Shown here: positions 24,743 to 38,000 of the stretch, piece by piece
Layout of the letters: the number at the start of each line of letters is the position of its first letter
How positions within the stretch are numbered: position 1 is the first letter of the stretch
Made by a program: the position numbers and the translations under genes
Notes under the pieces: generated by a model
Databases searched by the model: none
The model's input: the letters and a program-made list of their open reading frames with translations, nothing else
What the model was told of the DNA's origin: nothing
Assembly: GCA_051453625.1 (NCBI GenBank)
Contig: JBOZIK010000001.1
Location: 279,437,032 to 279,501,031 of the forward strand
Reading direction: 5' to 3'
Source: Welwitschia mirabilis
Taxonomy: Eukaryota > Gnetophyta > Gnetopsida > Welwitschiales
Length of the DNA: 64,000 bases

Positions 24743-26496
24743 TGTTTATCAGTCCCTCACATAGAAAGTAGAAAATAATAGAAATAAGCCAAACTTAAAA
24801 AAAGGATGAAACATAATAATCAAGTATAAATAATCTTATATTGTCAAACATAAATTGCATATCAAAAAGATATTCAAACTAAACATCCTTAGAAAAATAT
24901 GTATTAAATTAAAAAGTATGATTTTAGTTCTATAAAAAACATTTCTTTAATAAATAAATTCATGCCAATTAAAGTTAATATTTTGAAAATTTCAAAGATT
25001 CTAGCCCCGCCGCTAAGAATTTGTTAATCCATAATAAAAAAAGCAAAAAAGAATAGAAGTGAATGAAACTAAAAGATAATAGAAAAGGAGGATTTCAAAA
25101 AATAAATTTAGAACTTAGAGGACCAAAAAGGTTGTGGTACCACGGTCAAAATATTTATGGGGAGCATAATATAATAAGTAGATAATAAGCATAAGAAAAT
25201 GGTCAAGTATCTAGTCATTTTGCAGTGACACTCAAGAATTCTAAATAAGAAGACTAGAAAATGATAAGGTTCTCACTATTGTTTATGAAAAAGTAGTAAA
25301 TAACTTTAAGAAGATTGACTTTCGAAAAAATGAAAATGGACAACATGAAACAAGAAGAAGATTAACTAGTTTACCCTAGATTTTAACCTAGCAAGATTTC
25401 TCATAAAAAGTCATAAGGCTATTTGATGTAAAAATGCATGATATAATGTAAGAATAACATAGTTTGTCATTTAATAAGGTAGTGAAAGAACCAATATCTA
25501 AGGATTATTTTATAAAGTATCAATTGATGTTTAGACTATAACTCAATTCCTCTTCAGCTATAGTAACCATAGTACTTAGACTAAAACATCATCCAATGAT
25601 TAAGAGACTGAAAGGCTTTTAATGGTTTTGACTTGAAGTAATCGAAATCAAGTAAAGTGTTGAAAAATACTATTCATCATGATGAGGGAAGTGCAACCAT
25701 TGCCAAGAGAGTAAGGATCTATAAGCAAAGCTAGATCACCACCAACTAATCCTATGATGAAGTTCTCTTAGCTATCATATCACACTATCGAAGGCCCCTC
25801 TAAGGAAACTTTACCCTGGTGTGCTTATAATAGGACATTATGGCATATTTTTTAGAAGGATTAACTTTTAATTTTATTTGTTTTCTCTCTATTTTATTTA
25901 TTTTAGCAAAGATTTCTCTTTGGATTCTTTTATCTATAAAATGAGGTGAGAAAAATAAAAAGGAAGAAGATAAGTATCATGATCACTCAAACTACCCAAA
26001 AATCAAAGTAAAGATTAAAAGTATTTTATAATAGTAGTACCTCCAAAGCTATATAAAAAGTAAAACTAAAAAAATAATATTACACAAGTAAAACTAAAGA
26101 AAACTAAAAGAAGAAAAGACTACAAAAATGAAAAATTAAAAAAAATAATTAAAATGCAGGCCAAACTTAAGAAAGAAAAATAATTAAATGCATATTCTAG
26201 GAAGGATTAATGCAAAATAAAAATTACAATGCAATGTAATGCAAGAAATAAAAATTGCAAAAATAAATATTACAAGTACTAAAGCACTTCCCTAAGATTT
26301 TTGTTGATGAAGTCTTTCTTTAGAAATTATCTTCAAGTACTTACTAAGTAAGTCATGTGAGATAGAGAAGGAAAGAGATGAAAGAAGAGATAATAGAGAG
26401 AGAAGATGGATAGAAGAAAGAATTTTTTGGCTATTTTTCTTAATTTTTTCTTCAAACTTGAGGAGTGAGAATCAATCTTCCAAACTTTCTTGAGTT
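24743..26496 (-). other. Coding-free interior of the nested element
   Basis: About 1.75 kb, A-rich on the plus strand, with no gag or pol words in any frame. This is either a naturally non-autonomous interior or the remains of a large internal deletion. A purine-rich stretch (AGAGAAGGAAAGAGATGAAA and following) lies at about 26,360-26,415 near the primer site. Confidence 0.6.
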
Positions 26497-26517
26497 CCTC
26501 CCTGATAACGTTTCCAA
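26497..26517 (-). promoter_or_regulatory. Primer-binding site, tRNA-Asp type (decayed)
   Basis: In element sense TTGGAAACGTTATCAGGGAG, against the Athila-type TTGGCGCCGTTGCCGGGGA. Most differences are C-to-T or G-to-A at CpG or CpNpG places, as expected for methylation-driven decay. It lies just inside the right LTR. Confidence 0.65.
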
Positions 26518-26519
26518 TT

Positions 26520-27626
26520 TATTATAAGGTGCATTGTGTTCTTCTCGTCTTTAATGAATCATCTTCAAATGTAACTTGGAATTTTAGTATCTAATCTATA
26601 CAAACACACACTTGTATAATGGTGTCAACCTAAGTGTCACACTCTGGATAGTAATTTAAAAGGACATCTAGAAAATTTCTTCATTAAGACAGAACTTAAA
26701 ATGATTTTCTATTTTAATTTTCAAATGATAAATGATAATGCAATGATGGATGAAATGCAACTCATTAATATTAAGATGAGATGCAAGCATGAATGCTATT
26801 ACTAACCAAGTTTACCAATCTATTGTTACCTAGATTAACCCTTATTTATATTAGTTATATGTTATTGTCACTTTAATTAAAACCAACATAAACTATAAAA
26901 AAATAAAAGAGAGATAATTTTAGAAATAAGTACACTTTATTAACATTAACAAAATGCACCACAATATACAAGGAACAGCTTCGTAATGTAGGATATACAA
27001 CTCAACATCAAGGTAGTCCTTCTTCTAAGTGAATGGATACCTTACTTAATTAAACTCCAAATGTCACAAGAAAAAATGATGAAAAAAGATAAGAAATGGG
27101 AAATCTAAAGGGGTATTTATAGGTTTGGATTGATTGCTCAAGTTGCCAAAGAGTGGTAACAGATCAAGAGTAATCATATCACTAATTTTGAAATCTCTTC
27201 TTAGTGTAACATCTTCTTCCACATGTCTTCTTGGTATAACATATTTCTTGGTGTAACACCTTCTTATTGTACTGTATTTCTTAATGTAATGTATTCTTCA
27301 TGTAATGTCTTCTTAGTGTAATGTATTCTTAGTGTAATGTTTTCTTTGTATAATGTTTTCTTGGTGTAATGCATTCTTCCATGTGTCTTCTTGATGTAAC
27401 ATCTTCTTGATGTAATGTCTTCATAGTCTAAATTACAACCATGATGGTCTAGATAAGTTGAGATATCTAAAACATGCTAGGAAAAGGTTCATAGTATCAA
27501 AAATTAATGCTTCATTTGATCATCTTGATAGATATTAACATTCTTCCTGAATTGATCAAAAACTTGCTCAAATAGACTTGAAACATACTCTAAACATGAT
27601 GTTAAATATCGTTAATTTGGCTTGCA
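26520..27626 (-). mobile_element. Right (5') LTR of nested element
   Basis: Aligns with the left LTR (shared words include TTTAGTATCTAATC, CTTGTATAATGG, GAAAATTTCTTCATT and GATGGATGAAATGCAAC). It has a minus-strand TATA box at 27,113-27,121 (CTATAAATACCCC in element sense) and the U3 minisatellite at 27,190-27,430. Confidence 0.8.
27190..27430. repeat. LTR minisatellite, partner copy
   Basis: Tandem degenerate units of TTCTTgGTGTAAtGTaT, the counterpart of the array at 24,270-24,530. Unit number and order differ slightly between the two LTRs. Confidence 0.75.
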
Positions 27627-27629
27627 ACA

Positions 27630-29156
27630 ATGATAAACTAGCCTCTTTTAAATATGTCATTCTACATGATTACTAGGTTCAAGTCAAAGGAAGAATATTA
27701 TGTGCTTATGAAAAATGGTACATAAGAGTTAATTAATCTTTTATTAGATTGCATCATGTTACTTAACAAATGAATCTTTTAAAATAAGTACAAAGCGGAT
27801 AATATCTTTTAACATAAAGCTTAGTTTGTTGCTAAAGGTGTACGTCAAAAATGATTAAAAAAAAAGTATTTGACTATAATGAATTCTTCAAACTGTCAAC
27901 TAAAGAGGCTACCATCAGAGCTATGATTACTTTAGCAGTACACTAGTTAGACATAAAAACTACCTTTCTTAATGGAGATCTAATAGAAGAAATATATTTA
28001 ATGCAACCTAATAGTTTTGAAGTTAAAGGTAAGGGGAAAAAAGTATGCATACTAGATTACTTATTATATGAATTAAAATAAGATCTATGAGCATGATAAA
28101 GAAAATCTACTATGTACTTGAGCACCTTTGGATTTAGAATATATGATTATTAGGATACAGATATTACATTATTTATCAAATCTGATGAATATAGATCTAC
28201 ATATATAGTGGTGTACGTAGATGACATGTTGATAATATGTAGTGATGAAGCAGATGTCAATCAGATAAATATTTTTCTAAGTAAGGTATTCAAAATTTTA
28301 AATCTAAGATGGGCTATATTTTACCTAAGTGTAGCAATTAGATGAAAAAAGAATGAAATATTCCTAACTCAAAGGATGTACATTAGAGATTTAATTTAGA
28401 AATTCAAACTAGAAAATGGTAAAGATGTTATTACACTCTTAGAATGTAATGAAAAAATAGGTTTTAATGGATATTTCAAATAAATAAATGCAACTAAATA
28501 CAGAAGAATAGTTAGTAATCTTAGTCATATTACCGATACTAGGCCTTATATGTCATATGTAATTAGTGTTTTATTTAAATATATTTATGCATGAAAGTCT
28601 AGTCATCTAAACATTTCTATGAAAGTACTAAAATACTTAAAAAATATAAAAGGCTTAGTATTATAAATAAGAAAAAGTATCAATTTACTCCATAGGATTA
28701 TTCTAACTCAGATTTAAGTGAAGAACTAGAAATTCTTTATCGACATTAAAATATATTATGTTCTTAGGAACGCCATTTTTGTCTTAGTAATCTAAGTGTT
28801 AAAAAGTGATAGCATGATCTTATGTAGAAATAAAATATACAGCTATATTCAAAGCATGTATAGAAACTAAATCATTGGAAAATTTTCTAGAAATAGTAAA
28901 CTCAAAATAAATAAAGCTAATTGATTTTTCATTAAGAATAAATCTACTATTTACATAATTAGAGATATACCACATCATGATAGGACAAAATACATTTTTG
29001 TATGGGTCCACAAAATCAAAAAACTTGTGTATGAAGAAGTAATTATCCTAGTATACTATCTAATCATAGAACAAATACCTGATATTCTAACAAAATGACT
29101 TGATCAAGAAAAGTTCTAATATTTTCAATTCAAGATAAGATTAACTATGAGTTGAT
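27630..29156 (+). pseudogene. Ty1/copia reverse transcriptase and RNase H relic (copia 2)
   Basis: Read across frames: ASFKYVILHD (start of RT block, about 27,637), KLSLLLK (about 27,820), EATIRAMITLAVH (about 27,908), LDIKTTFLNGDLIEEIYLMQ (about 27,950), then STYIVVYVDDMLIICSDEAD (about 28,197) with the YVDD catalytic motif intact, TKYRRIVSNL...TDTRPYMSYV (about 28,495-28,555), and RNase H words ENF/STIYI..IPHHDRTKYIF and a terminal QIPDILTK*LDQEKF (about 29,070-29,115). It ends at a stop near 29,150 just before the 3' LTR. Frameshifts and stops abound. Confidence 0.85.
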
Positions 29157-29681
29157 GTAGCTTGTTCTTTTATAGTTAGTAAAAATGTTCTTTCTTAATC
29201 CTAGTATTATGGGATGTGTAGTACATTTTTACCTAGTATTGTAGGGTGTGTATTATTATTATTATTACTATTTTAAAATACTACAAGATATGTAGTACAT
29301 TTTATCTTAGCATTATGGGTTGTGTAATGGATCAATCTTATTGCTATGTATGTGTAGTAATAATCTAACTTCTTCTCTATGAAGTAGTTCCCACATAGTA
29401 ACTCCTTTTTAAGAATGTTTTATTATAAGCCATATTCCTAATGTTTTCTGCTAGGCACTTTGATTTCATTTGAACAAAGCATATTTATATATTGTGATTT
29501 CTAAATCACTAATCAATTGCACCATGCTATTAAACTTAGGGTAAAATAAAACCATAGTGAAATCTACTTAGGTATATTCACCTATAAAAGCGGGATTTGA
29601 CCATTGAAAAGGAAGACAAAACATAAGATCATGTTTGAAACACTTGCTCTATGTTTTTTGGCCTTCCTTTTATTTGGTATA
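29157..29681 (+). mobile_element. 3' LTR of copia element 2
   Basis: Follows the RNase H stop. Its last 200 bases align with 16,810-17,026, including the TATA box CCTATAAAAG at 29,581. The start TGATGTAGC (near 29,154) is a best guess. It contains three copies of a TAGTATTrTrGGwTGTGTAgT word (about 29,200-29,330). Confidence 0.65.
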
Positions 29682-30875
29682 AATATGAATGCTACCTCTT
29701 ATTAGGCCAAGGGTAAATGGTTCTTAGTACCCATTGCCATCAAGTAATTAAAATCAGCAACCGATAAGCCACAACATTTTACACACTAGTATTACTACCC
29801 CTTTGATCAATGATCTTCTTAACAAACTTGTTTTAACTTTATATAAGTATTCATAACCAAGCATAAAAGTCTAGTTTTTCTAGCAAGAGTTTATTAAAAT
29901 TGGACAAATGTTTGCTACTAAGGAGAATTTTAACTTTCTAGACATAAGAATCATAGTTCATAAAGAATACCTAAGAGCTAGTATTAAACCCTTTAAATGG
30001 GATTAATAAAAGATGCCATTTCATTATGAATTTATAGTCTTACTAACCCTAAATAGAAGAACCACTCCTCCTTATGCAGTAAACACAAGGTCTATTCATA
30101 ATAAATTAATTAAAATCAAGAATAATCCTCTTGGATTTAGATTGTTAATGAGGATTAAATATTAAATAATAAAGTATATTGATAAGAATTCTTGAGTATG
30201 ACATGCATCCTATTAGTTTCTAATTCTTTCTCATGCTTAATCATTCATTATGAGTTACTTTCAATAGTAATAATACATATTCATGGCTCAGGAGAGAACT
30301 TGACTCAACTCCTGTTAAATAATAAAGCATAAGAGTAACTTATATAATCTAAGATTGGTATTTGTTCATTAGTATGGACTACTTAAATTTTCATGAAAAC
30401 CTACTAAACTCATGAAAATCTTTACACTGAGAAAATTTGTAAAGAGCTGGATGAGACCTAGCAAGCTAAGAGTAGATGATTCCATAAGATAATAAAGCAT
30501 TAACCATGGATCAAGAAACTAGCCATTTTAACGTTCTATAATAGTTATTTCTTATCTCAAGTTATGAAAATAACATGATGTATTCATGATTAGTACATCT
30601 TATTTTTACTAGATTTTGTACATATTTAGTATGGTCTTGTACATAAATAACATATGTGAATGTGTTATTTTCCCTATGTATGTATAGGTAAAAATGTATA
30701 CATAAAGGTTTTATCACTTAATGTTTAACATGCAATAAAGATCCCTTGTATGCTTCTAAAAAAATTTGAAAGTAGAAAATTCTAAATGAATAAAGTATGC
30801 TAGGTTAATAAGAAACAAAATAATATATAAAAATCAAAATAGCTATAGAAATAATTTCTAAGAATCAATAAGGAT
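29682..30875. other. Unassigned AT-rich sequence
   Basis: No recognisable domain, repeat or RNA gene on either strand. Confidence 0.3.
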
Positions 30876-30977
30876 GAACTATTACTTGGTGATGGCCTAA
30901 TGATAGGACAAACTATTACTTGGCGATGGCCAAATGATAGGACAAATTACTACTTGGCGATGGCCAAATGATAGGAC
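30876..30977. repeat. Three tandem 34-bp copies
   Basis: The word TACTTGGyGATGGCC recurs at 30,883, 30,917 and 30,951, an exact 34-base period. Each unit carries TTGGCGATGGCCAA, which can form a short stem (TTGGC with GCCAA), and ends AATGATAGGACAAA. The copies are nearly identical, so the amplification is fairly young. Confidence 0.9.
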
Positions 30978-31086
30978 TATTCTAAGTTCTAATAACATTA
31001 CTATCCAAAACTAAAAAATTTTATATATAACATATACATAAAATCTTTTGAGGACATTAAGAAAAAAACCATCACATCCCAATGGC

Positions 31087-31108
31087 ATGTGATAAAATTT
31101 TATCACAT
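31087..31108. repeat. Perfect 22-bp palindrome
   Basis: The left half ATGTGATAAAA is exactly reverse-complementary to the right half with no loop. The surrounding sequence is AT-rich and has no related copies nearby. Confidence 0.8.
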
Positions 31109-33350
31109 ACTTATTCCTTATTAATCGCACTATTAAGTTAATAGTAATAACTAATGCATCACATTCTATTATAGATGCAATAGAATCCTGACTCTTTGAA
31201 TATCAATTATCACAAGTTGCTAGATCGCAATAGTTAGAGCAACAACTTAGTTTTTAAATTAAAAATATCCTTATCAGAGAACAAAGACTTGCAATAGCAT
31301 CATGATAGAATTTTAAAAAAATTTCATTACCCTATGACCTAAGAAAAGGTTGTAAGTGAACAAACAAATATAGATGCTTGGCTATTTTATCAAGGATTAT
31401 CATTTTTTTTTTCACTTTCTTAAACCAAATAATGCTACAATAGTATACATGGTCTCTAACCCTATTCTTAGCCTCCTCTTACACTACGAAACGATGTTAA
31501 CATTTGCTAGGGCCTTCACATCATGGGTAAGGCCCATCCTCTCTTTCTTTAGGAATTTTCTTTCAAAAGACATTATTTTCATGATCTTCACCTAATCCAA
31601 AGGACTATACTTAAATTCATAGTTTTCTTATCATTATTTTTTTAAAATAATTTTCTTATTATTTCTAAAATGAAAACTCATACTTGTTTGCTTCAATAAT
31701 TAATTATTTATTTGATTTTCTTCTCTTCTAGCCATTTTTAATAAATTTTTTCATGCACAAGATGAACAAATGAATTCGTTTATCTAAATATAGGGGTTAT
31801 CCCTCATATATCAATTAATGATTTTGAAATAATGGACTCAAAAAAGTAGAAAATAGGGTTATTTTCAAACATTTGTTTGTAAATGAATTAGAATTAAAAG
31901 GGGATGATCTCAAAAGTTTATTTATTCACTAATAAAAACTATCATTATAGATTCAAATGAACATACTTCTCATAAGAAATTAGATACATGTTTTTATTTA
32001 TCTGTCTGAAGCCATGTATACTTCTTTTAATATATTTTTTGATATTTTTTAAATTTTGCAATAGGAATATGAATCATAAAAAGAAATAAGCAGGATATCA
32101 TATTTGAAATTGTCTTTAATGATTATTTACTTTCAAAGTGGCATTTTTTTTGTAAGATATAATTTCCTTCTCATTTAAAAGCCCCTTTATAGTAAAAATT
32201 ATTTTAAACTTATTGACTCACTTATAAAAACATCACTGATTATGTTTTTAAGGCATTGATGATAATTTTACTCCATTATAGAGTAAATAATTAATAGTGA
32301 AATGAAGGATAGGTGATAGTTTTATAGTATCTAGCACTCTAGCTCTACGTTAGCATAGGCACCACCACATAAGCTTGTTGTATAACTTGCACCTTCTATG
32401 CAACTCATATAATCTGTCATTACCACAATTGCATAAGTGACAATAAAGAAAAGGTGGTGATTTTAGAAGAAAACCATCATTCCAAAAAGGACAACATGAA
32501 ATGGTTGGAAATAGTGTAATATGGCATTATTTAGAAAATGATTCACTATGGGTCAATTTGGTTTGTAAAACCTTCCTTCACCCCTCCTTCCCCCCCCTCC
32601 CTCCTTCCCAAAACTGCATCATGAGTACTTCAACTCATAAGTTCATGGTTCCTATAGGAGAAATATCATCTCATATTAGCACCTTATTCCATAAGACCCC
32701 CATCTATTGAAAAGAAAAATCATCATTAAATTTAAGGTTGGGCATACTAATATCAAAATCATAGAAGAATGCATCCATTAAAATTATAGCATTTCCATAC
32801 ATGGCAATCATCTTTATATTAATAGATACATAAGACAATAAAAATAAAAGTATTTTAGAATATTGGATAGAGAAGATGTAGATTTGAAAGCCTTATATTT
32901 GTCCTATGAGAAGAGTCTCTCCATCTAGGTCCTTTCTTCTTTGCCATACATCTCTTCATTTTCCCCCCTCTATTTTCCTCCTCTCATTACAATCAATATC
33001 CATCCCATCGTAAACATATCCAATCTCATGATATTTCATGCTAGGTTAATGCTTACACTAAAAAATGTAGAGTTGTATAATTTTTCTTATATTGTATTGA
33101 AATTTATGAAAAATGTAATATAACCTTGAATTATTCTAGCTTTTCCATTTTTAATTTATGTCATATTATGTTCAAAAAAACATAGCTATCCTAGCTTGTG
33201 ATGAGTCCACACTTATGGTTGTTTTAGCCAAGAAAGATCTAAACAAAATACACCTCATAAAGTAAGGTTAAATCATTTAAATATAGCCACCATATCCACA
33301 ATTAGTTGCATCCCTCATGAAATTCCTCATTAAGTGATTTTCCTAAATTA
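31109..33350. other. Unassigned AT-rich sequence with a C-rich tract
   Basis: No gene was recognised. A pyrimidine tract (CCCCTCCTTCCCCCCCCTCC and on) lies at about 32,580-32,608. Confidence 0.35.
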
Positions 33351-33352
33351 GA

Positions 33353-35080
33353 TGTAACATCCAAAATTTTTATAACTAAGTCTAAGCACAAATTTAGGTA
33401 CTAAACCTTAAGTTAGTCAATCTCATTAGTGAAGTGCAAGATATTAAGATGAACTCAGTTATGAAAATGGTAAGAGCAACTATTCCTCCATCATAGTTTA
33501 TGGGAGAAAACCAAGAGAATAAATCAAAATAGATAGAAATCTAGATATCTTAAATTATAACACATATAAGATGTAATTCGTTTTAACACTTTTTAAATGT
33601 AAGGAAATTCTCTCTCATTAATGAAAAAGGTGCTTTGTTTTTATGTGTGAATTATGTTTTGTATTATCTTTCAATTTTCAAAATTATTCTCAACTCCATT
33701 TAAAAATTATGGTAAAGAAATAAAATGATAATTCACATTATGCTAAAACTATGATAAAGAAGTAAAATGATAATTCACATTATGCATGTGAGGAAGGGAT
33801 CATTACAACTTAAGAAGAGGATTTTGATGACTAATTGAAAATCACTTTCTACAATACACTTTTTCTTAGTACTTGGTAGAGTTAAAATGTTATAATTATG
33901 TTTTTCTTTTAAAAGAATCAACTTCTCAAAACACATTGCTTAATGTTAAATTCACATGAAAATTATATGTTTTGTCTTTTATCATGGTCTTATTAATAAT
34001 AATAGAATCTAATAAGGATAATAATTATTTATTACTTGAATTGATTTTTATCATGAAGTGAGAGCTAGTGTTAAAATAAACTTCTAGATTTATCATGTAG
34101 TGATTAAGGAAAAACACATTTTTCAGAGTCACTTGGTTCTAGCTTAGTAATAAAATAGGACTAATTTAATTATTTTATTACTAAGTAATGTAATGTGATA
34201 AAATATATAATTATCTAGTGAGAATGATGCCAACATAATTTACTTTACCATGTTTATCATGTGGGAATAAGGAATACCCTATAGTTAATGACGATATTTA
34301 ACCTGACTTATTACATTACGCTAGAAATGTGATAAAGAGATTTATTATGTAATAATAATAGATATCAGTTTCCACTGAAATAACAAAAACTTTGAACCAT
34401 TTTTTTGGGTCTGAAAAATACACAAAAGTAGAACTCTCCTAGAGTTTGGATTCTGCTTATATCCCTTTATGTAGGATTTTTTTTAAAAATAAAAAGGTAT
34501 AAATGGAAAACTAATAAGGTAAATTCTAAAGTTAAATTCTACCTGGATCATATTTATCTTCAAACAATAATTATTAAACTACATGCAATATACTTATAAG
34601 AATGAAATATTTATTGCATTTTATAGATAAGCAATAGAACATGTAATAGAAAATTTTGAGAAAATCACAAGGATAAAAAGGAAAGATTAGTATCAAATTA
34701 ATCCTTATTCAAAATAATTCCCATTTCAAATTGACTTAACATCAATCTTATTTGTAATTTTTCTTATTTTCCTTCTAAGTCCCTTATAAATATAACCTTT
34801 TTCCATTGGAAAAAGAAAGATAGACTACTAATTTTACATGGAGAATTCATTTTGAATCCTTTTGTACTCTAATTTTTTTTTCAATAATATTTGGTTTTAG
34901 AACTTCCCACTACATATTTAACTTGATTTCATAACATGTGATTTATTTAAGGCTTCCTTATTAAAATTCTACTAGATTATGCCTAAACAATGTTTCTTAG
35001 TTAGTTTCTTTCATTTCTATTTTATTTTTATTTTTTCCTTTGTTTTGTAAGTTAATGTGAATTCAAGAGCTAATATTTGC
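33353..35080 (+). mobile_element. LTR-like sequence starting TGTAACATCC
   Basis: The start TGTAACATCCAAAATTTTTA is typical of Tekay/Del-type gypsy LTRs. A TATA-like word (CTTATAAATATAACC, about 34,784) and the phrase CCTTTTTCCATTGGAAAAAG follow, and that last part has an inverted counterpart at 39,870-40,640. The end is not defined and no coding part could be tied to it. Confidence 0.45.
33709..33792. repeat. Two tandem 42-bp copies
   Basis: ATGGTAAAGAAATAAAATGA starts at 33,709 and its near copy ATGATAAAGAAGTAAAATGA at 33,751; both continue TAATTCACATTATGC. Confidence 0.8.
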
Positions 35081-38000
35081 ATGTACAAGTATATTTTACT
35101 ACATCCTTCTTAGTTTTTAGTTAATTTTATATTAGATTTCTATGCATATTAGTAGTTTAAAAGGTAATGAATTTCCTACTATATATGGTTGTGTTTCTTT
35201 TGTTATTTCACTTATAATACATTTATGGCTTCATAAGGGGACCAATTTACAAGAAATTATACTTGATACTTAAATACATTATTAATAAGGTAATAGACTA
35301 TTAGCTTTGTAAAATCAAAGTCAATCATATTTTTTTTAAAGAATCATGTAAATGTTGAAATCAATGATTTCTATTTTATTTCCTTCTCAACAATGATATT
35401 TCAATTAGTAAATTATTTACATTTATTAGCTAGGAAAAACAATCAGTTATATATAAGTAACTTAATCCAAGTTTTTTAAATTTTGAATCCACATCCATAG
35501 CTTCCACTGATATAATAGATAGATCATTGATAATCTTAGCTAGTTTCCCACCACTATCAACATCCTTCATCTTTCATTCATCTTTATTTAAGCCTTAAGC
35601 TTAGAGTCTACCATTATTAGAGTTTTCTTCATCATTATCCATTGGGACTTTACCTCTTTAGATCTATAATTCTAATGGTTATGATGAGGACTTTCATGAG
35701 GTTCTAATCCTATTTTTCCTTTCTTAAGTATGAGGAAATGACTTACTTGTATGNNNNNNNNNNGAATTTATCATATTTTTTCTCAGATTTTGATCTATAA
35801 TTTGATATTATCTATAGTCTTTGAATCATTAGTAAATATACTTTAATTTGTTTATTATATTTTTTTGCCTTTCCATCTTGTTATGCAATAGTGTGTTCTA
35901 AATTTTATCTTGTATTTCTTTCTACATTTATTCTTTTAAAGCTTTAGAAAGTTCAGATGATTGATATGTTAGGTTATATTATCTTTTATGCTATTTTAGT
36001 ATTTTCTTACATTTCATTATAAGACATAATATTTTTATTACTTATACTTTTATTACATTTAAAATTGGGATTGAGTTAGTTCTTGTCTATAAATCCAAGT
36101 TATACTTAGTCAATTAACCTTTACCTAATTAGGATTTAATGATAGGTTTCATGATTAATCATTACTTCTAATTCACAAGGTGAGATATCTAATTAAGTGA
36201 ATTTAATATTTAATTAATTTTTAGATCTTCTTCCTTTTTAAAACTATCTTTGAAACATTTATTAATTTTTATAAGCTATAAAGTACTTGTATAGTTCTTA
36301 TAATAGGATGACAATTATAATTAACAATACTATAAGAGAATGCCATAATTACTTAGTTAAAATTACAAATTATCAGTTTACAACTAGGGATGTCCTCGAT
36401 AGATCAAAGGTATAGTAGTTTTTGTGGTCTTTTTACAAATTTTATTATTTTCCTATTTAACGTTTTACTCTTATATTTTTTGTAATTAGCATTTTTTCTT
36501 ATAGGATAATAAGGTTTTATTATAATATTATTTTTTTATGCTTCTAGCATTAGATCTTTTAAGTTTCTTTTTATGTTTCTTAAACTTTATTTATTTCCTT
36601 ATTTTGAACTACTCATTAGTGGTAATTGAATTTCCTAATGTGGTCTCTATAACATTAACTTCTTTATCAATTACCTTAGGAATTGGTTGAGCTTTGGTAG
36701 CTAAGATTTCTTTTTCTTTTTCTTTTTATTTTATGCCTTCTTGGATTTTGAGACCTTTTCCTATTTTAGGTTTATTTTTAAAATTTGTAAAGGTTTTTTT
36801 GGTTATTGCCCTTTTGTTACATTTTATTAGGATTTTTCTCGCTTCTATTCTAGAATTAATATGTTACTTAGGTCTAATTTTAGTTTTTTCATTCTCTCTT
36901 GCGATAGTTACATCAAGTGTATCAATATTTAGCACTTCTATAAAATATTATTACTAAAGATAGTTTAATCCATCATGGTCATCTTGATGATAACATTTAC
37001 ATGCTAAATTTATTTCAAATAATTTCCCTATAATAGTACTTACTTTTCTAGTCATTTCATCTATTTTAATAAATATACTTTTCTCTTATTTGCTAATATT
37101 ATGTAGTTTTATTTATTTTTCTTACGGTCTTCTTCTTCTTCGATATTTCAACCTTTACTCATTCTATAGAGTTCAGTTATAGTATCATTAATTATTATTT
37201 AATGTCTAATTTCTAATATGTCCTCCACATAAAATATCTAAGTTTCCTAAGGGATTTCTATTTCATTCTCTTAATAAGTCCCTACCGCTCTTTCTAATTT
37301 TTATCTTATGACTAGGAAATTTTCTTAATAATATTTGATATCTATTATAGAATTCATCAAATTTCTCATTCTTTCCTTATTTACTACTGATTATTTGATC
37401 TTTCTATTATTTTATATAACTCAATGATTGATATTTTAATAGACAATAATTCCTCAGTTAAAAGTGTTCAATATTCCATGGATAAAATAGTAATACCATA
37501 ATAATGAGTTCCTTTAAGGAATTACAAAGATATCTAAGTTTATCATTATTAGTTTTTAAATAATTGGCTTTGTAGAAGAAAGTAAAAAGAGTATGATTTA
37601 AAATTACATCTTCGCTCTTATTTCTTAAAGGGATGATAATAGATTCAAATTTATATTTTTAATTCTATTTGTTATTTGTAAAGCATTTTCATCTAAAGAG
37701 CTGAAACCAGCTATTCTTATTAAATGATCCATAGAAATAGAAACAAAGCTTCCATCATCTTTCCAAAAAGGTATTATCTCCTACTTTAGACAGAGTAATT
37801 GTTTGCACGATTTTCATCTCTTCTTGATTTTTCCTAATCTCTTCCATAATATGATTCATTTTTGCATCCATTTCCATTTAATCATTTATTAGTCTAGTTC
37901 TAACATGATGTTGTATTTTAACTTCTACTATATCTTTGTCTATTTTCAAATCATCCCCCTTTTCTTTGATACTAGTAAAATTTGTAGTGGTTTAGAATGC

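Larger units (their letters stand above)
23498..27626 (-). mobile_element. Nested non-autonomous Athila-type LTR element
   Basis: Two long direct repeats of about 1.1 kb (23,498-24,727 and 26,520-27,626) flank 1.8 kb without coding words. Read on the minus strand, the 5' LTR is the right one, with a tRNA-Asp-type primer site just inside it and a polypurine tract just inside the left LTR. The element sits in copia 2 between its integrase and RT; copia coding words resume right after it. Flanking pentamers ATAAA and ACAAT match at only 3 of 5 sites, so a target-site duplication is not proven. Lacking genes, it would depend on relatives such as the element at 43.6-61.9 kb, which shares its polypurine tract and LTR layout. 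Confidence 0.8.

Noticed and set aside
36694-36957. 87-residue hydrophobic open frame resembling a membrane protein
   Set aside because: T-rich DNA gives F/L/I-rich frames by chance; there are no neighbours, motif or codon pattern to support a gene.
36000-37960. Possible endogenous pararetrovirus relic on the minus strand
   Set aside because: A few suggestive words only; no reverse transcriptase, protease or movement-protein signature could be secured.
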